Source of the DNA: JANNPJ01 sp035474375
Lineage (GTDB): Bacteria > Actinomycetota > Actinomycetes > Actinomycetales > Kineosporiaceae
Reading direction: 5' to 3'
Assembly: GCA_035474375.1 (NCBI GenBank)
Contig: DATINJ010000288.1
Location: forward strand, 5,525-69,524
Length of the DNA: 64,000 nt
A model generated the notes under the pieces. It searched no databases and was not told where the DNA came from. It saw nothing but the letters and a program-made list of their open reading frames with translations. The position numbers and the translations under genes were made by a program. Below, piece after piece: positions 27,465 through 35,582 of this stretch. Positions within the stretch are counted from its first letter, which is position 1, and each line of letters starts with the position of its first letter.

Positions 27465-28160
27465 TCATTCCGGGTTTCTGGCGACCAGCAACTCGGTTGG
27501 GGTGAGGCCGACCAGGGCCCGGACTTCGCGGGACAGGTGCGCTTGGTCGTAGAACCCGGCGCCGGTGGCCACCTCGGCCAGCGGCCGGCCGGTTCGGCCC
27601 TGCTCCACCGCACGCAGCAGCCGCAATACCCGAGCCAGGCGCCGGGGACCGTACCCGAACACCGGCAAACAGCGCCGATGCAACTGTCGGGCGCTGAGCC
27701 CGAATGCGTCGGCCATCTTCGCGACCGGTAGCCCGGCTGCCGCCAGCGGAAACAGCCGGGCACCCAGCGGATCCGCCGTCTCGGCATGGCTGGCCGCACG
27801 AGCTGCCAGCCAGGTCGAGAGCGCGCCGACCGGGTCGACTGCCACCTGCTGGGTGAGTCTTTCGGCCAAGGCCGGTGGCCACAGATCCACCAGCGCAATG
27901 CTCTGGTCGGTTAGCGAATCGGCAGGCACCCCGAGCAAGGCCGGGCCGAGACCGTGGGAGAAGCGAAGTGCGGTGTAGTGGCTCGCGGGCAGACCTCGAT
28001 GCCAGCGCGCTGCGGTGTCCGGCCCGGCGACCAGCAACTGCCGACCGTCCCAGATCAGGTCCAGGCAACCGTCAGGCAGGATCAATGCCGGGGCCGAGCC
28101 TGCGGCGCTGCGCCACAGCACGACCCCCGGGACCGAGGTGTCCCACTCCCGGTAAGCCAT
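27465..28160 (-). CDS. AraC family transcriptional regulator
   Basis: About 231 residues. The N-terminal part (ILPDGCLDLIWDG, GPALLGVPADSL) matches the cupin-like DUF6597-type domain seen in many actinobacterial AraC proteins. The C-terminal double helix-turn-helix contains LGARLFPLAAAGLPVAKMA and GFYDQAHLSREVRALVGLTP, the second being a standard AraC signature. ATG at 28160 is taken; an in-frame GTG five codons upstream is possible. Target unknown; the VOC gene lies end to end with it, so regulation of that gene is not implied by layout. Confidence 0.87.
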   Translation of the reverse strand: MAYREWDTSVPGVVLWRSAAGSAPALILPDGCLDLIWDGRQLLVAGPDTAARWHRGLPASHYTALRFSHGLGPALLGVPADSLTDQSIALVDLWPPALAERLTQQVAVDPVGALSTWLAARAASHAETADPLGARLFPLAAAGLPVAKMADAFGLSARQLHRRCLPVFGYGPRRLARVLRLLRAVEQGRTGRPLAEVATGAGFYDQAHLSREVRALVGLTPTELLVARNPE

Positions 28161-28554
28161 CGACCAATCATCCACGGTCCGCAGGCATCGGCGACTGCAA
28201 TCGCAGCGCTGATTGATCCTTACGCTCAGTAGTCGACTACTGCTGGGCGAAGCGCCACCCCGCGGGCTCAAGGATTCGACGATCATCGCAGGTCACGCGG
28301 ATGTCTACGGCTCGATGGAACGGCCTGAACGGGCTGGACGGGCCGGACATCACTGGCACCTTTTGATGTCGTTTCCGTTAATATTTCGGGTTGCAGATCA
28401 CAAAGCCGCATGCCACCCTGACTGCGGGGGACCTCCCAGAAAGTGCTCGATCGGTTGCGGTCAGACCCGGCCTGCGCCGGTCTTTCGCGCCCACCGGCGC
28501 CTCCGGCTGAACACAGCCATTGCATCGGGTACGGGGATTGAAAGAGACACCAAG
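28161..28554. other. 394-bp spacer without a recognised gene
   Basis: Separates the AraC-type gene from the small membrane protein gene. A frame is open from 28213 into the small gene, but its residues up to 28554 are low quality and no start is supported. It contains AT-rich TTAATATTTCGGG near 28379 (a possible promoter region) and a C/G-rich stretch that could fold. I could not match it to a known riboswitch. Confidence 0.5.
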
Positions 28555-28800
28555 ATGATCTTTCCAGCAGTCATGGTGATCGGCGCGCTCGCCGCCACCT
28601 TCCTGATCATCGCTACCGTCATCGTCGTCCAGCAGGACAAGCAAGCGAACCGCAGAAGGGCACAACGCGCTGACCAAATTCTCGGCGCGCTGTACGGGTC
28701 GTCTGCCTCAGAACTGCCGTGGCGCTCGATCTACCAGAAGCCACCGGAACGCATCTCTACCGAGGCACAGCCCGGTTCGGTGACCAGCGGCGCAACCTGA
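28555..28800 (+). CDS. Small single-pass membrane protein
   Basis: 81 residues. One N-terminal hydrophobic helix (about residues 3-24, IFPAVMVIGALAATFLII) followed by a basic stretch (DKQANRRRAQRAD) and a polar tail ending in SGAT. The ATG at 28555 has GAAAGAG 8 nt upstream and starts directly at the membrane helix, which is why the longer frame from 28213 is not used. No family recognised. Followed by a perfect 16-bp inverted repeat. Function unknown. Confidence 0.6.
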   Translation: MIFPAVMVIGALAATFLIIATVIVVQQDKQANRRRAQRADQILGALYGSSASELPWRSIYQKPPERISTEAQPGSVTSGAT

Positions 28801-28811
28801 GTCTCGGTTCT

Positions 28812-28853
28812 GATGGGCGGTTTTCGGCCAATAGTGACCGAAAACCGCCCATC
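28812..28853. terminator. Perfect 16-bp inverted repeat, likely terminator
   Basis: Arms GATGGGCGGTTTTCGG (28812-28827) and its exact complement (28838-28853), 10-nt loop, starting 11 bp after the stop of the small membrane protein. No U-tract follows, which is common for actinobacterial terminators. Confidence 0.75.
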
Positions 28854-28872
28854 GTCGAAGGAGTTATTTACC

Positions 28873-28911
28873 ATTCAGTCAAGAACTGAATCTGGTTTCT
28901 GACCGTACGGT
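28873..28911. promoter_or_regulatory. Two palindromes upstream of a TetR gene
   Basis: ATTCAGT-caaga-ACTGAAT (28873-28891) and ACCGTACGGT (28902-28911, perfect). They lie 24-62 bp before the GTG of the TetR gene and are candidate autoregulatory operator sites. Confidence 0.5.
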
Positions 28912-28934
28912 ACATAACCTGTTAGGCTGCGACT

Positions 28935-29534
28935 GTGGCCAGACCCCGCAGCTTCGATGAGGCAGAAGTCATTCGGTCTGCCCGTAATCAGTTCCACCGA
29001 TCCGGGTACGCCGGAACCTCGCTGGAAGATCTGTGCCGAGTCACCGGCCTCGGCAAGGGCAGTCTGTACGCCTCGTTCGGCGACAAGCATGACCTCTTCC
29101 TGCGGGCCTTCGATCTGTATTGTCGGGAAGTCGTCGCCGAGGCACGTGCGGATCTCAACGGCCCGGGGCCGGCCTACCCCCGACTGTTGGATCACATCCG
29201 AGCGATTGCGAAATCGACTGTCGCCGACCGGAAACGAGTGGGCTGCCTGCTGGCCAAAGGCTCCGCCGAGTTGGCCGGAACCGACCCGGAGGTCGCCGAC
29301 CGGGCCCTGGCCACGTTCGTCGACCTGCACGGTGCACTGGCCGACAGCATCGCCGCCGCCCAACGAGAGGGCGACCTCGCCCCCGACATGAACCCGAACC
29401 AAGTAGCCGCGCTGATCCTGGCGGTGCTGCGCGGCATCGAAGCGCTGGGCAAGGCCGGCGCGAACGCGGAGTTCATCCACGGCGTCGCCGAACAAGCCAT
29501 CGCCCTGCTCCCCCGCGGCGCAGCGGAAGCCTGA
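28935..29534 (+). CDS. TetR/AcrR family transcriptional regulator
   Basis: 199 residues. Helix-turn-helix: AEVIRSARNQFHRSGYAG, then TSLEDLCRVTGLGKGSLYASF and GDKHDLFLRAF. The C-terminal half (VADRKRVGCLLAKGSAEL, then VAALILAVLRGIEALGKAG) matches the common TetR_C group that responds to small hydrophobic compounds. GTG start chosen because the family N-terminus (ARPRSFD) begins there. No adjacent divergent target; two palindromes upstream suggest autoregulation. Convergent with the SRPBCC gene 12 bp downstream. Confidence 0.9.
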   Translation: MARPRSFDEAEVIRSARNQFHRSGYAGTSLEDLCRVTGLGKGSLYASFGDKHDLFLRAFDLYCREVVAEARADLNGPGPAYPRLLDHIRAIAKSTVADRKRVGCLLAKGSAELAGTDPEVADRALATFVDLHGALADSIAAAQREGDLAPDMNPNQVAALILAVLRGIEALGKAGANAEFIHGVAEQAIALLPRGAAEA

Positions 29535-29546
29535 CCACGCCAAGCC

Positions 29547-29987
29547 TCAGGAATTGCCGGAATCTGTCTCGGCCGCCCGCTTCAGCCCTTCGGCCTCGAA
29601 CCGCAGATACCGCCTGATCATGCCTCCGTAGATCAGCCGAGCCGGGCCGGCCAGGATGCCGCTGTGCGTCAGCCGCACCACTATCCGAGACGAGTCTGCG
29701 CCTTTCGGCTCAACCGTGTGCTCGGCCAGCGAGCGCAACCCGGGGGCCTCAGCTCGCCAGCTGAACATTCGGCCGTGCTCGACCTGCTCCACCGTCCAGA
29801 TCGTGACCGGCAGCCGGGGCTGTCGCAGCCGAGCTCGCTGACCCGGCCATAGCCCGCCAGCGTCGAGCAGTTGGGCGCCGTTCACCGACGCCGTCCACTG
29901 TGGCCACCGCTCGACGTCACTCAACACGCCCCAGACCCGATCGGCCTGCGCAGCAATGTCGATCCTGCGCTCGTACTCCACGTTCAT
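29547..29987 (-). CDS. SRPBCC (START-like) family protein
   Basis: 146 residues. The N-terminus IDIAAQADRVWGVLSDVERWPQW is the hallmark of polyketide-cyclase/START-like SRPBCC proteins, followed by a TWTVEQV-type strand set and a C-terminal helix (RYLRFEAEGLKRAAE). These bind hydrophobic ligands in a deep cavity; no catalytic residue can be assigned. The ATG at 29987 has GGGAGG 5 nt upstream, so the 14 extra residues of the longer frame are excluded. Confidence 0.87.
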   Translation of the reverse strand: MNVEYERRIDIAAQADRVWGVLSDVERWPQWTASVNGAQLLDAGGLWPGQRARLRQPRLPVTIWTVEQVEHGRMFSWRAEAPGLRSLAEHTVEPKGADSSRIVVRLTHSGILAGPARLIYGGMIRRYLRFEAEGLKRAAETDSGNS

Positions 29988-30131
29988 TGGCCCTCCCACC
30001 ATTGCGACGGCCATTCCACGGTGAAACACGCCAAGTACGCAGTCAAGCGATTAGGAGGCACACCCTTGCCGCCACGGCGTAACGCAATCGGTCGAACCTG
30101 CCTTGGCGACCTCCACCAAGGAAATCGTCGC

Positions 30132-31001
30132 CTACTCGATCGGGGCCACCAGCGGTGGCGAAACCTTGGTCCCTGCATTGACTTTGGCTGCGTCGAGCTG
30201 CGACTGAAGGAGGAAAATGCTTCCGGTCAGGTCGGCACCACGCAGGTCCGCAGCCCTGAAGTCGACACCGGTCAGATCCGCCGCACGCAGGTCCGCACCA
30301 CGCAGATCGGCACCGATCAGGTACGCACCGCGCAAATTCGCGGCGCGCAGATCGGCGCCCTTGAGCTTGGCTCCGATCAGGTCGGCCCCTCGATGATCCT
30401 TGGGTTTGTGCTGTGCAAAGGCGGCGGCCCGGAAGAGCTCGCTGGTCTGCTGCAACAACGGGTTGACTCGCTGCCGGTGCGCGTCGACGTCCAGGCCGAT
30501 CAACGCCGCCGGCTCGCCGTCGGTCAGTTCCTCGGTCTGCTGGATCACCCGACCGAGCTTGCGATGCAGAGCCTTGGCCGGCTGCATGGTCATCGACTCG
30601 GTCAACGCCAGCGCCTCGGTCAAGTAGTAGAGAAGTTCGTGCAGATGCCGCATCACCGGAAAGACCTGGAACATCTCCGGAGCGGAGCGCGCAGCAGTGC
30701 GCCAGTCACGCCCGGCGTAGGTGCCTTGAGAAACCTTCTGGCCGGCACCGAAGCAGTCGTACACCGTGCAGCCGGTGAAGCCCTTCGGCCGCAATTGGGT
30801 GTGGATTCCGCAGCCGAAGTCAGCCCGAAGGTTGGGGCAGGCTTGTCCGGCGGGCTTATCGATCGCAAAGTCGGCAGAAGCGGCGAACGCAGGGACGACG
30901 CAGCAGAGCGCGAAGCAGTTGGCACAGTCCGCGTGCAGATCCGTCAGGCCAAGATGGCGCCGAGGCGAAGCCGCCGCTGAGTTCTGCTGTTGGTCGGGCA
31001 T
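30132..31001 (-). CDS. Pentapeptide-repeat protein with N-terminal cysteine clusters
   Basis: 289 residues. The first 100 hold spaced cysteines (CANCFALCC, CPNLRADFGCGIH, CTVYDCFGAGQ) of unknown role, possibly a metal site. A helical middle (HLHELLYYLTEALALTES) leads to about 12 pentapeptides of type A(D/N)LxG (for example GADLRAANLRGAYLIGADLR) forming a short quadrilateral beta-helix at about 205-270. This Cys plus pentapeptide layout recurs in actinomycetes without a proven function; quinolone-resistance-type DNA mimicry is possible but unproven because the repeat is short. ATG start. Confidence 0.85.
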   Translation of the reverse strand: MPDQQQNSAAASPRRHLGLTDLHADCANCFALCCVVPAFAASADFAIDKPAGQACPNLRADFGCGIHTQLRPKGFTGCTVYDCFGAGQKVSQGTYAGRDWRTAARSAPEMFQVFPVMRHLHELLYYLTEALALTESMTMQPAKALHRKLGRVIQQTEELTDGEPAALIGLDVDAHRQRVNPLLQQTSELFRAAAFAQHKPKDHRGADLIGAKLKGADLRAANLRGAYLIGADLRGADLRAADLTGVDFRAADLRGADLTGSIFLLQSQLDAAKVNAGTKVSPPLVAPIE

Positions 31002-31045
31002 CGGGCCGGATCTCCTGAATTCTCTTCGATTGCCGTCAACCCCTA

Positions 31046-31061
31046 CCCGTGATCATGCACG
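31046..31061. repeat. Family A half-site
   Basis: CCCGTGATCATGCACG, one arm of the family A repeat without its partner, in the divergent gap between the pentapeptide-repeat and DUF4097-like genes. Confidence 0.6.
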
Positions 31062-31172
31062 AAGTACCCCTTTGATCGCGACAGGAAGGGGTAGAACGTG
31101 CGCGAGTTCGGGACCAGGCAGAAATCTGTGGAACAGGGCAACCAAATCCACGCGGCGTACGATAAATGAAGT

Positions 31173-32036
31173 ATGGCGTTCATGGATCCGACCCCGACGC
31201 AGCCGATCCCCGTCCTCTCGGTGGGTGACTCGGCACCGAAGACCACGCCGAGCGAGCCAACTGCGCCGGCTGCGCCGACCGCCCGCTCCGGCCGGCCGGT
31301 CTGGCCGTTGGTCCTGGTCGCGGTGCTGCTCGTTGCCGCCTTGGTGCTCCTCGCCTGGAACCTGACCTCCGGCGGTGGCGATGCCGGGCGGGTGGCGGTT
31401 CCGCTCGGCGGGCGGTCCACAGCCGTGATCCACATTGACAGTGGGGCCGATTCGATCGTCGTCACCACCGTCGATCTCGGTGGTGACCTGGCTGTCGTCA
31501 CTACCCCGGGCGGGGATGAGAGCGGGGTCAAGCCCCGAGCCCGAATGGACGGCGATCAACTGCGGGTCTGGACCGAGGATGTCGGTTCTGCGGACGACGG
31601 AGCGCGGGTGCAGATCGACGTCCGCATCGCCGCCGGTGTGCGCTGGGACGTCGTCGTGGACAAGGGCGCCAAGCAGGTGAACCTCGCGCTCGGCTCGGGG
31701 AAGGTGAACCTGGTTGAGCTGCGCGGCGGCGCCGACCTCGCCGACGTCACCCTGCCGAAGCCGACCGGCACCCAGACCGTCCGCATCCCGATCGGGCTGG
31801 CGACCGCGGCCATGCATGTCCCGACGGACGTTCCGTCCAAGATCACGTTCGGCAGTGGAGCCGGGCGGGCGATCGTGGACGGCGCGCAGCGGCAGGGCAT
31901 TGCGGCCGGCATCACGATCTACGGGGTGAACGGAACGAGCGGCAAGGGCGGTGCGGATGGTTACACCGCCGCGAAGGACCGACTCCTGCTGGACGTCAAA
32001 GCCGGCGTCGGTACCCTGAGCCTCGACCGAACCTGA
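31173..32036 (+). CDS. Membrane-anchored beta-rich protein (DUF4097-like)
   Basis: 287 residues: Pro/Thr/Ala-rich cytoplasmic tail (1-45), one membrane helix (about 47-66, PLVLVAVLLVAALVLLAW) and an extracellular Gly/Val/Asp-rich region of short beta units (IHIDSGADSIVVTT, LDVKAGVGTLSLDRT), similar to DUF4097/DUF2154 adhesin-like beta-solenoids. TACGAT at 31157-31162 just before the ATG may be its -10 box. No enzyme motif. Terminates at the family B hairpin it shares with the SorC gene. Confidence 0.65.
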   Translation: MAFMDPTPTQPIPVLSVGDSAPKTTPSEPTAPAAPTARSGRPVWPLVLVAVLLVAALVLLAWNLTSGGGDAGRVAVPLGGRSTAVIHIDSGADSIVVTTVDLGGDLAVVTTPGGDESGVKPRARMDGDQLRVWTEDVGSADDGARVQIDVRIAAGVRWDVVVDKGAKQVNLALGSGKVNLVELRGGADLADVTLPKPTGTQTVRIPIGLATAAMHVPTDVPSKITFGSGAGRAIVDGAQRQGIAAGITIYGVNGTSGKGGADGYTAAKDRLLLDVKAGVGTLSLDRT

Positions 32037-32081
32037 TCCAGGCTCTCCCCGGCTTCAGTCGAAATGCCGCAGCCCGCCCGC

Positions 32082-32147
32082 GAAGATCGCCAGTTACGCC
32101 CGCAGGTAGTGCCTTTCGCGGCACGAAAGCGGGCGCAACTGCCGATC
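32082..32147. repeat. Palindromic repeat, family B, copy 2
   Basis: Arms 32085-32103 and 32129-32147 (17 of 19 pairs), with an inner GTGCC/GGCAC stem. Its right arm plus inner segment, read in reverse complement, aligns over 28 bp with 8446-8473. Lies between convergent genes; likely bidirectional terminator. Confidence 0.72.
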
Positions 32148-32163
32148 ACCCAAGGACCGAGGG

Positions 32164-33120
32164 TCAGCGGGGGGCTTGGGCGAGCAGGGCTCGGGCGAAA
32201 CTGGTGTGCGTTACCAGGCCGCTGACGTAGCCGCCGAGGATCGCTGCCCTCGCGGCGGGCGCCTTCTCCGGCCCGTATCCGAGCCCGATCACCTCCGGGA
32301 TCCGCCGTAGCGCAGCGGCATCGATGCAGATCATCCGCCGAGTCAGGGGTGCGGTGACGGCAACTCCGTCGGCGTCCAGCAGCACCCCGGAAACATCGCC
32401 GCGGACCCCCAGCTTCAATAACGACGCCTGCTCAGCTGCGGGGACCGCATCGAAGACGGTCGAGTACGGCGGGTCCCAGCTGCCGATCCCGACCACCGCC
32501 TTGGTCACCGAGGCGAACTGCTCGGTCGCTCGGGCAACCTCGGGCTGCCGCAGCAACACCTGTGCGGTGGTGGCGTCCGGCACGATCATCGGGGCGTAGA
32601 AGTAGTAGGCCGGACCTTTGGCGATCCGGGCGACGTCGCGGACCAGCTCGATCGAGCTCTCGTCGACATCAGGCCGGGACAGCGCTCCGGTCAGCTGGAC
32701 CACCGGGCAGGACGCCAGCTGGGTCAGCTCCGCCCGCATCGCCATCAGGGACCGCGCCCACCCCAGCCCCAGCACGTCGTCCGTGGTGACGATCTCGGTG
32801 AGCAGTTCGGCGGCGGCAAGTCCGACCTGCTGGCGCAGCACCGCATCGTGCTCGTCCAGGGTGTTGACGACGATCGCGTGCTGCAGTTGGTACGCGTCGC
32901 GCAGCTCGCTGGAGAGCACGACGTCGATCTCGCCTGGATGGCCGATGTGAATCCGGACCAGACCGCTGCTGCGAGCGGTCTCCAGCAGCCGGGCCACCTT
33001 GAACCGGCTGAGCTGCAACTCGTCGGCAATTTCGATCTTGGATTTGCCGTCCAGGTAGTAGCGCCGCGCCACGGTCGCGGTGAGAACGAGTTGCGCCGGG
33101 CCGCCCAGATCGGCTGTCAC
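32164..33120 (-). CDS. SorC/DeoR-type sugar-binding transcriptional regulator
   Basis: 318 residues. N-terminal helix-turn-helix (ARRYYLDGKSKIEIADELQLS, then RFKVARLLETARSSGLVRI) and the C-terminal SorC sugar-phosphate-binding fold (GLGWARSLMAM, VVGIGSWDPPYST, LLDADGVAV). Divergent from a polyol ABC operon; two TGCTCA-TGAGCA palindromes in the gap are its probable operators. The effector is expected to be a polyol or its phosphate, given the dehydrogenase in the operon. GTG start. Confidence 0.92.
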   Translation of the reverse strand: MTADLGGPAQLVLTATVARRYYLDGKSKIEIADELQLSRFKVARLLETARSSGLVRIHIGHPGEIDVVLSSELRDAYQLQHAIVVNTLDEHDAVLRQQVGLAAAELLTEIVTTDDVLGLGWARSLMAMRAELTQLASCPVVQLTGALSRPDVDESSIELVRDVARIAKGPAYYFYAPMIVPDATTAQVLLRQPEVARATEQFASVTKAVVGIGSWDPPYSTVFDAVPAAEQASLLKLGVRGDVSGVLLDADGVAVTAPLTRRMICIDAAALRRIPEVIGLGYGPEKAPAARAAILGGYVSGLVTHTSFARALLAQAPR

Positions 33121-33146
33121 GTCGACTTGCCCTCCCTTCAGACGAT

Positions 33147-33158
33147 GCTCATATGAGC
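33147..33158. promoter_or_regulatory. SorC operator site 1
   Basis: Perfect palindrome GCTCATATGAGC, 27 bp upstream of the sorC-type gene start, repeating the motif of site 2. Confidence 0.72.
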
Positions 33159-33232
33159 GATAGCCGACTCATTGTGGCAGAAATCATTGACGTTCAAGCA
33201 GCTTCGGAACAGACTTCATCCGAGTAGACCCG

Positions 33233-33246
33233 TGCTCAAATGAGCA
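33233..33246. promoter_or_regulatory. SorC operator site 2
   Basis: TGCTCA-AA-TGAGCA, same half-sites as site 1, centre 87 bp away and 22 bp before the binding-protein gene start. Position suits repression and DNA looping by a tetramer. Confidence 0.72.
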
Positions 33247-33267
33247 GACAACAGAGAGGTCGCCGTC

Positions 33268-34635
33268 GTGGACAAAGGGTCCAGATCACGACGCTTGGCA
33301 GCCCTAACCGTCGTCCTCGCCATGGCCACCTCCGGGTGCGCCGGCTGGGGCGGCCGCGGTGGCTCGGGCGGAGCGATGAGCATCAACGTGCTGATGGTGA
33401 ACAACCCGCAGATGGTCGACCTGCAAAAGCTCACCGCCGACAACTTCACCAAGCAGACCGGCATCAGTGTCAATTTCACCGTGCTGCCGGAGAACGACGT
33501 CCGAGACAAGATCAGCCAGGAGTTCTCCAGCCAGGCCGGGCAGTACGACATCGCGACGGTCAGCAACTTCGAGATCCCGATCTATGCCCGAAGTCGGTGG
33601 ATCGCACCCCTTGACCCGTACATCGCGAAGGACCCGGGCTTTGATCAGGCGGACATTCTCAAGCCGATGGTGGCCTCACTCAAAGGTGACGACGGAAAGA
33701 TCTACGGGCAGCCGTTTTACGGTGAGTCCTCATTCCTGATGTACCGCAAAGACGTGCTGGCTGAAAAGAACGTGACGATGCCGGAGAATCCGACCTGGCA
33801 ACAGGTCGCTGATATCGCCGCCAAAGTGGACGGCGCACAGCCGGGAATGGCCGGCATCTGTCTGCGCGGCCAGCCGGGCTGGGGGCAGGTCTTCGCCCCG
33901 CTCACGACGGTGGTGAACACCTTCGGCGGCACCTGGTTCACCGAAGACTGGCAGGCTCAGGTCGACTCGCCACAGTTCCGTCAGGCCACCCAGTTCTACG
34001 TCGACCTGGTTCGCAAGTACGGCGAAAATGGCGCCCCACAGGCGGGTTTCACTGAGTGCTTGAACAATCTCATCCAGGGCAACGCGGCGATGTGGTACGA
34101 CGCGACCTCGGCCGCCGGATCGCTGGAGGCAGCCGACTCGCCGGTCAAGGGCAAGATCGGGTACGCCGCCGCACCGGTGGTGAAGACCCAGAGCTCGGGC
34201 TGGCTGTATGCCTGGTCCTGGGGCATCGAGCAGGCCAGCGAGAAGAAGGAGAACGCCTGGAAGTTCATCTCCTGGGCCTCTGGCAAGGACTACGAGAAGC
34301 TGGTCGGCAGGGAGCTCGGCTGGTCCAACGTGCCGGCCGGAAAGCGTTCCTCCACCTATCAGATCCCCGAATATCTCAACGAGGCCAAGGCGTTTGCGGC
34401 ACCGACGCAGAACGCGATCGAGAATGCCGACCCGCTGAATCCCGGGGTGCAGCCACGACCGGCCCCCGGCATCCAATTCGTCGACATCCCCGAGTTTCCG
34501 GGACTGGGCACCCAGGTGTCCCAGTACATCAGCTCGGCGATCGCCGGTCAGATGAGCGTGCCCACGGCGCTCGAACGCGGTCAAAAACTCGCGGATGACG
34601 TGGCCGAACGGTATCGAGCCCGGGAGTCAAAATGA
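33268..34635 (+). CDS. Polyol/sugar ABC transporter substrate-binding lipoprotein
   Basis: 455 residues, family 1 extracellular solute-binding protein. Signal peptide with lipobox TSGC gives Cys attachment at about residue 24. Matches sorbitol/mannitol-type binding proteins: GQPFYGESSFLMYRKDVL and the C-terminal VAERYRARESK. GTG start with GAGAGG 8 nt upstream. First gene of a coupled operon (ATGA to the first permease). No ATPase gene follows, so a shared MsiK-type ATPase elsewhere must energise it (inference). Confidence 0.9.
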   Translation: MDKGSRSRRLAALTVVLAMATSGCAGWGGRGGSGGAMSINVLMVNNPQMVDLQKLTADNFTKQTGISVNFTVLPENDVRDKISQEFSSQAGQYDIATVSNFEIPIYARSRWIAPLDPYIAKDPGFDQADILKPMVASLKGDDGKIYGQPFYGESSFLMYRKDVLAEKNVTMPENPTWQQVADIAAKVDGAQPGMAGICLRGQPGWGQVFAPLTTVVNTFGGTWFTEDWQAQVDSPQFRQATQFYVDLVRKYGENGAPQAGFTECLNNLIQGNAAMWYDATSAAGSLEAADSPVKGKIGYAAAPVVKTQSSGWLYAWSWGIEQASEKKENAWKFISWASGKDYEKLVGRELGWSNVPAGKRSSTYQIPEYLNEAKAFAAPTQNAIENADPLNPGVQPRPAPGIQFVDIPEFPGLGTQVSQYISSAIAGQMSVPTALERGQKLADDVAERYRARESK

Positions 34636-35582
34636 GCAGTGCGACAACAACTTCCGCACCGACCGACGCGAGGCCATCGGCGGCGCTGCGGCGCTCCGGT
34701 GACTGGGCTCGGCGAGCACCGCTGCTGCCTGCGTTGATCTTCACCATAATCCTGACCCAGCTACCGTTCGTGGCCACGCTGGTGATCTCGTTCATGAACT
34801 GGAACGCCTACTACCCGGACGAGCGTGGCTTCGCCGGGCTGGACAACTTCCGGCGGGTGTTCACCGACATCAACATGCGCCAGTCGGTGGTCACCACGAT
34901 CCTGCTGACCGCCACCGTGGTGCTGGTCAGCCTGGCTCTCGGTCTGGGCATCGCCCTGCTGCTGGACCGCAAGTTCGCCGGCCGCGGTGCGGTCCGGACG
35001 ATGATGATCGCGCCGTTCCTGATCGTCCCGGTGGCTGCCGCCCTGATCTGGAAGCACGCGCTGTACAACCCGGAGTACGGGCTCTTCAACGGGTTGCTGT
35101 CGGCCGTCTGGAAGCTGTTCGGCTCGGACAGCCCGCCACAGCCGGACTGGATCAGCAACGCGCCGTTGATCTCCGTCGAACTGGCGCTGATCTGGCAGTG
35201 GACGCCGTTCATGATGCTGATCCTGCTGGCCGGATTGCAGAGCCGGCCGCTTGATGTGATCGAAGCGGCCAAGATGGACGGCGCCGGAACTTGGGACATC
35301 TTCCGGTATATGACCCTGCCGCACATGCGCCAGTACCTGGAGTTGGCCGGTCTGCTCGGCTCGATCTACGTGGTGCAGAACTTCGACGCCGTCTTCACCA
35401 TCACCTCCGGCGGTCTCGGTACCGCGAACCTGCCGTTCACTATCTACCAAACCTTCTACAACGAACAGGATTACGGCCGAGCCTCGGCTGCGGGCGTGGT
35501 CGTCGTGATCGGCACCATCATCATCGCCACATTCGCGTTGCGAACCGTGTCCACCCTGTTCCGAGAGGAGGGCGGGCGATGA
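34632..35582 (+). CDS. ABC transporter permease, MalF type (polyol)
   Basis: 316 residues with six membrane helices. The EAA loop EAAKMDGAGTWDIFRYMTLP, which docks the ATPase, is near residue 215. The start ATG overlaps the stop of the binding-protein gene and its own stop overlaps the next ATG. Resembles the mannitol/sorbitol permease family (MtlF/SmoF). Uptake of a hexitol or pentitol is expected from the dehydrogenase in the operon. Confidence 0.91.
   Translation: MSSATTTSAPTDARPSAALRRSGDWARRAPLLPALIFTIILTQLPFVATLVISFMNWNAYYPDERGFAGLDNFRRVFTDINMRQSVVTTILLTATVVLVSLALGLGIALLLDRKFAGRGAVRTMMIAPFLIVPVAAALIWKHALYNPEYGLFNGLLSAVWKLFGSDSPPQPDWISNAPLISVELALIWQWTPFMMLILLAGLQSRPLDVIEAAKMDGAGTWDIFRYMTLPHMRQYLELAGLLGSIYVVQNFDAVFTITSGGLGTANLPFTIYQTFYNEQDYGRASAAGVVVVIGTIIIATFALRTVSTLFREEGGR

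Noticed and set aside
28161..28554. Riboswitch in the leader of the small membrane protein
   Set aside because: I compared it by eye with cobalamin, SAM, glycine, c-di-AMP and fluoride riboswitch patterns and saw no convincing match.
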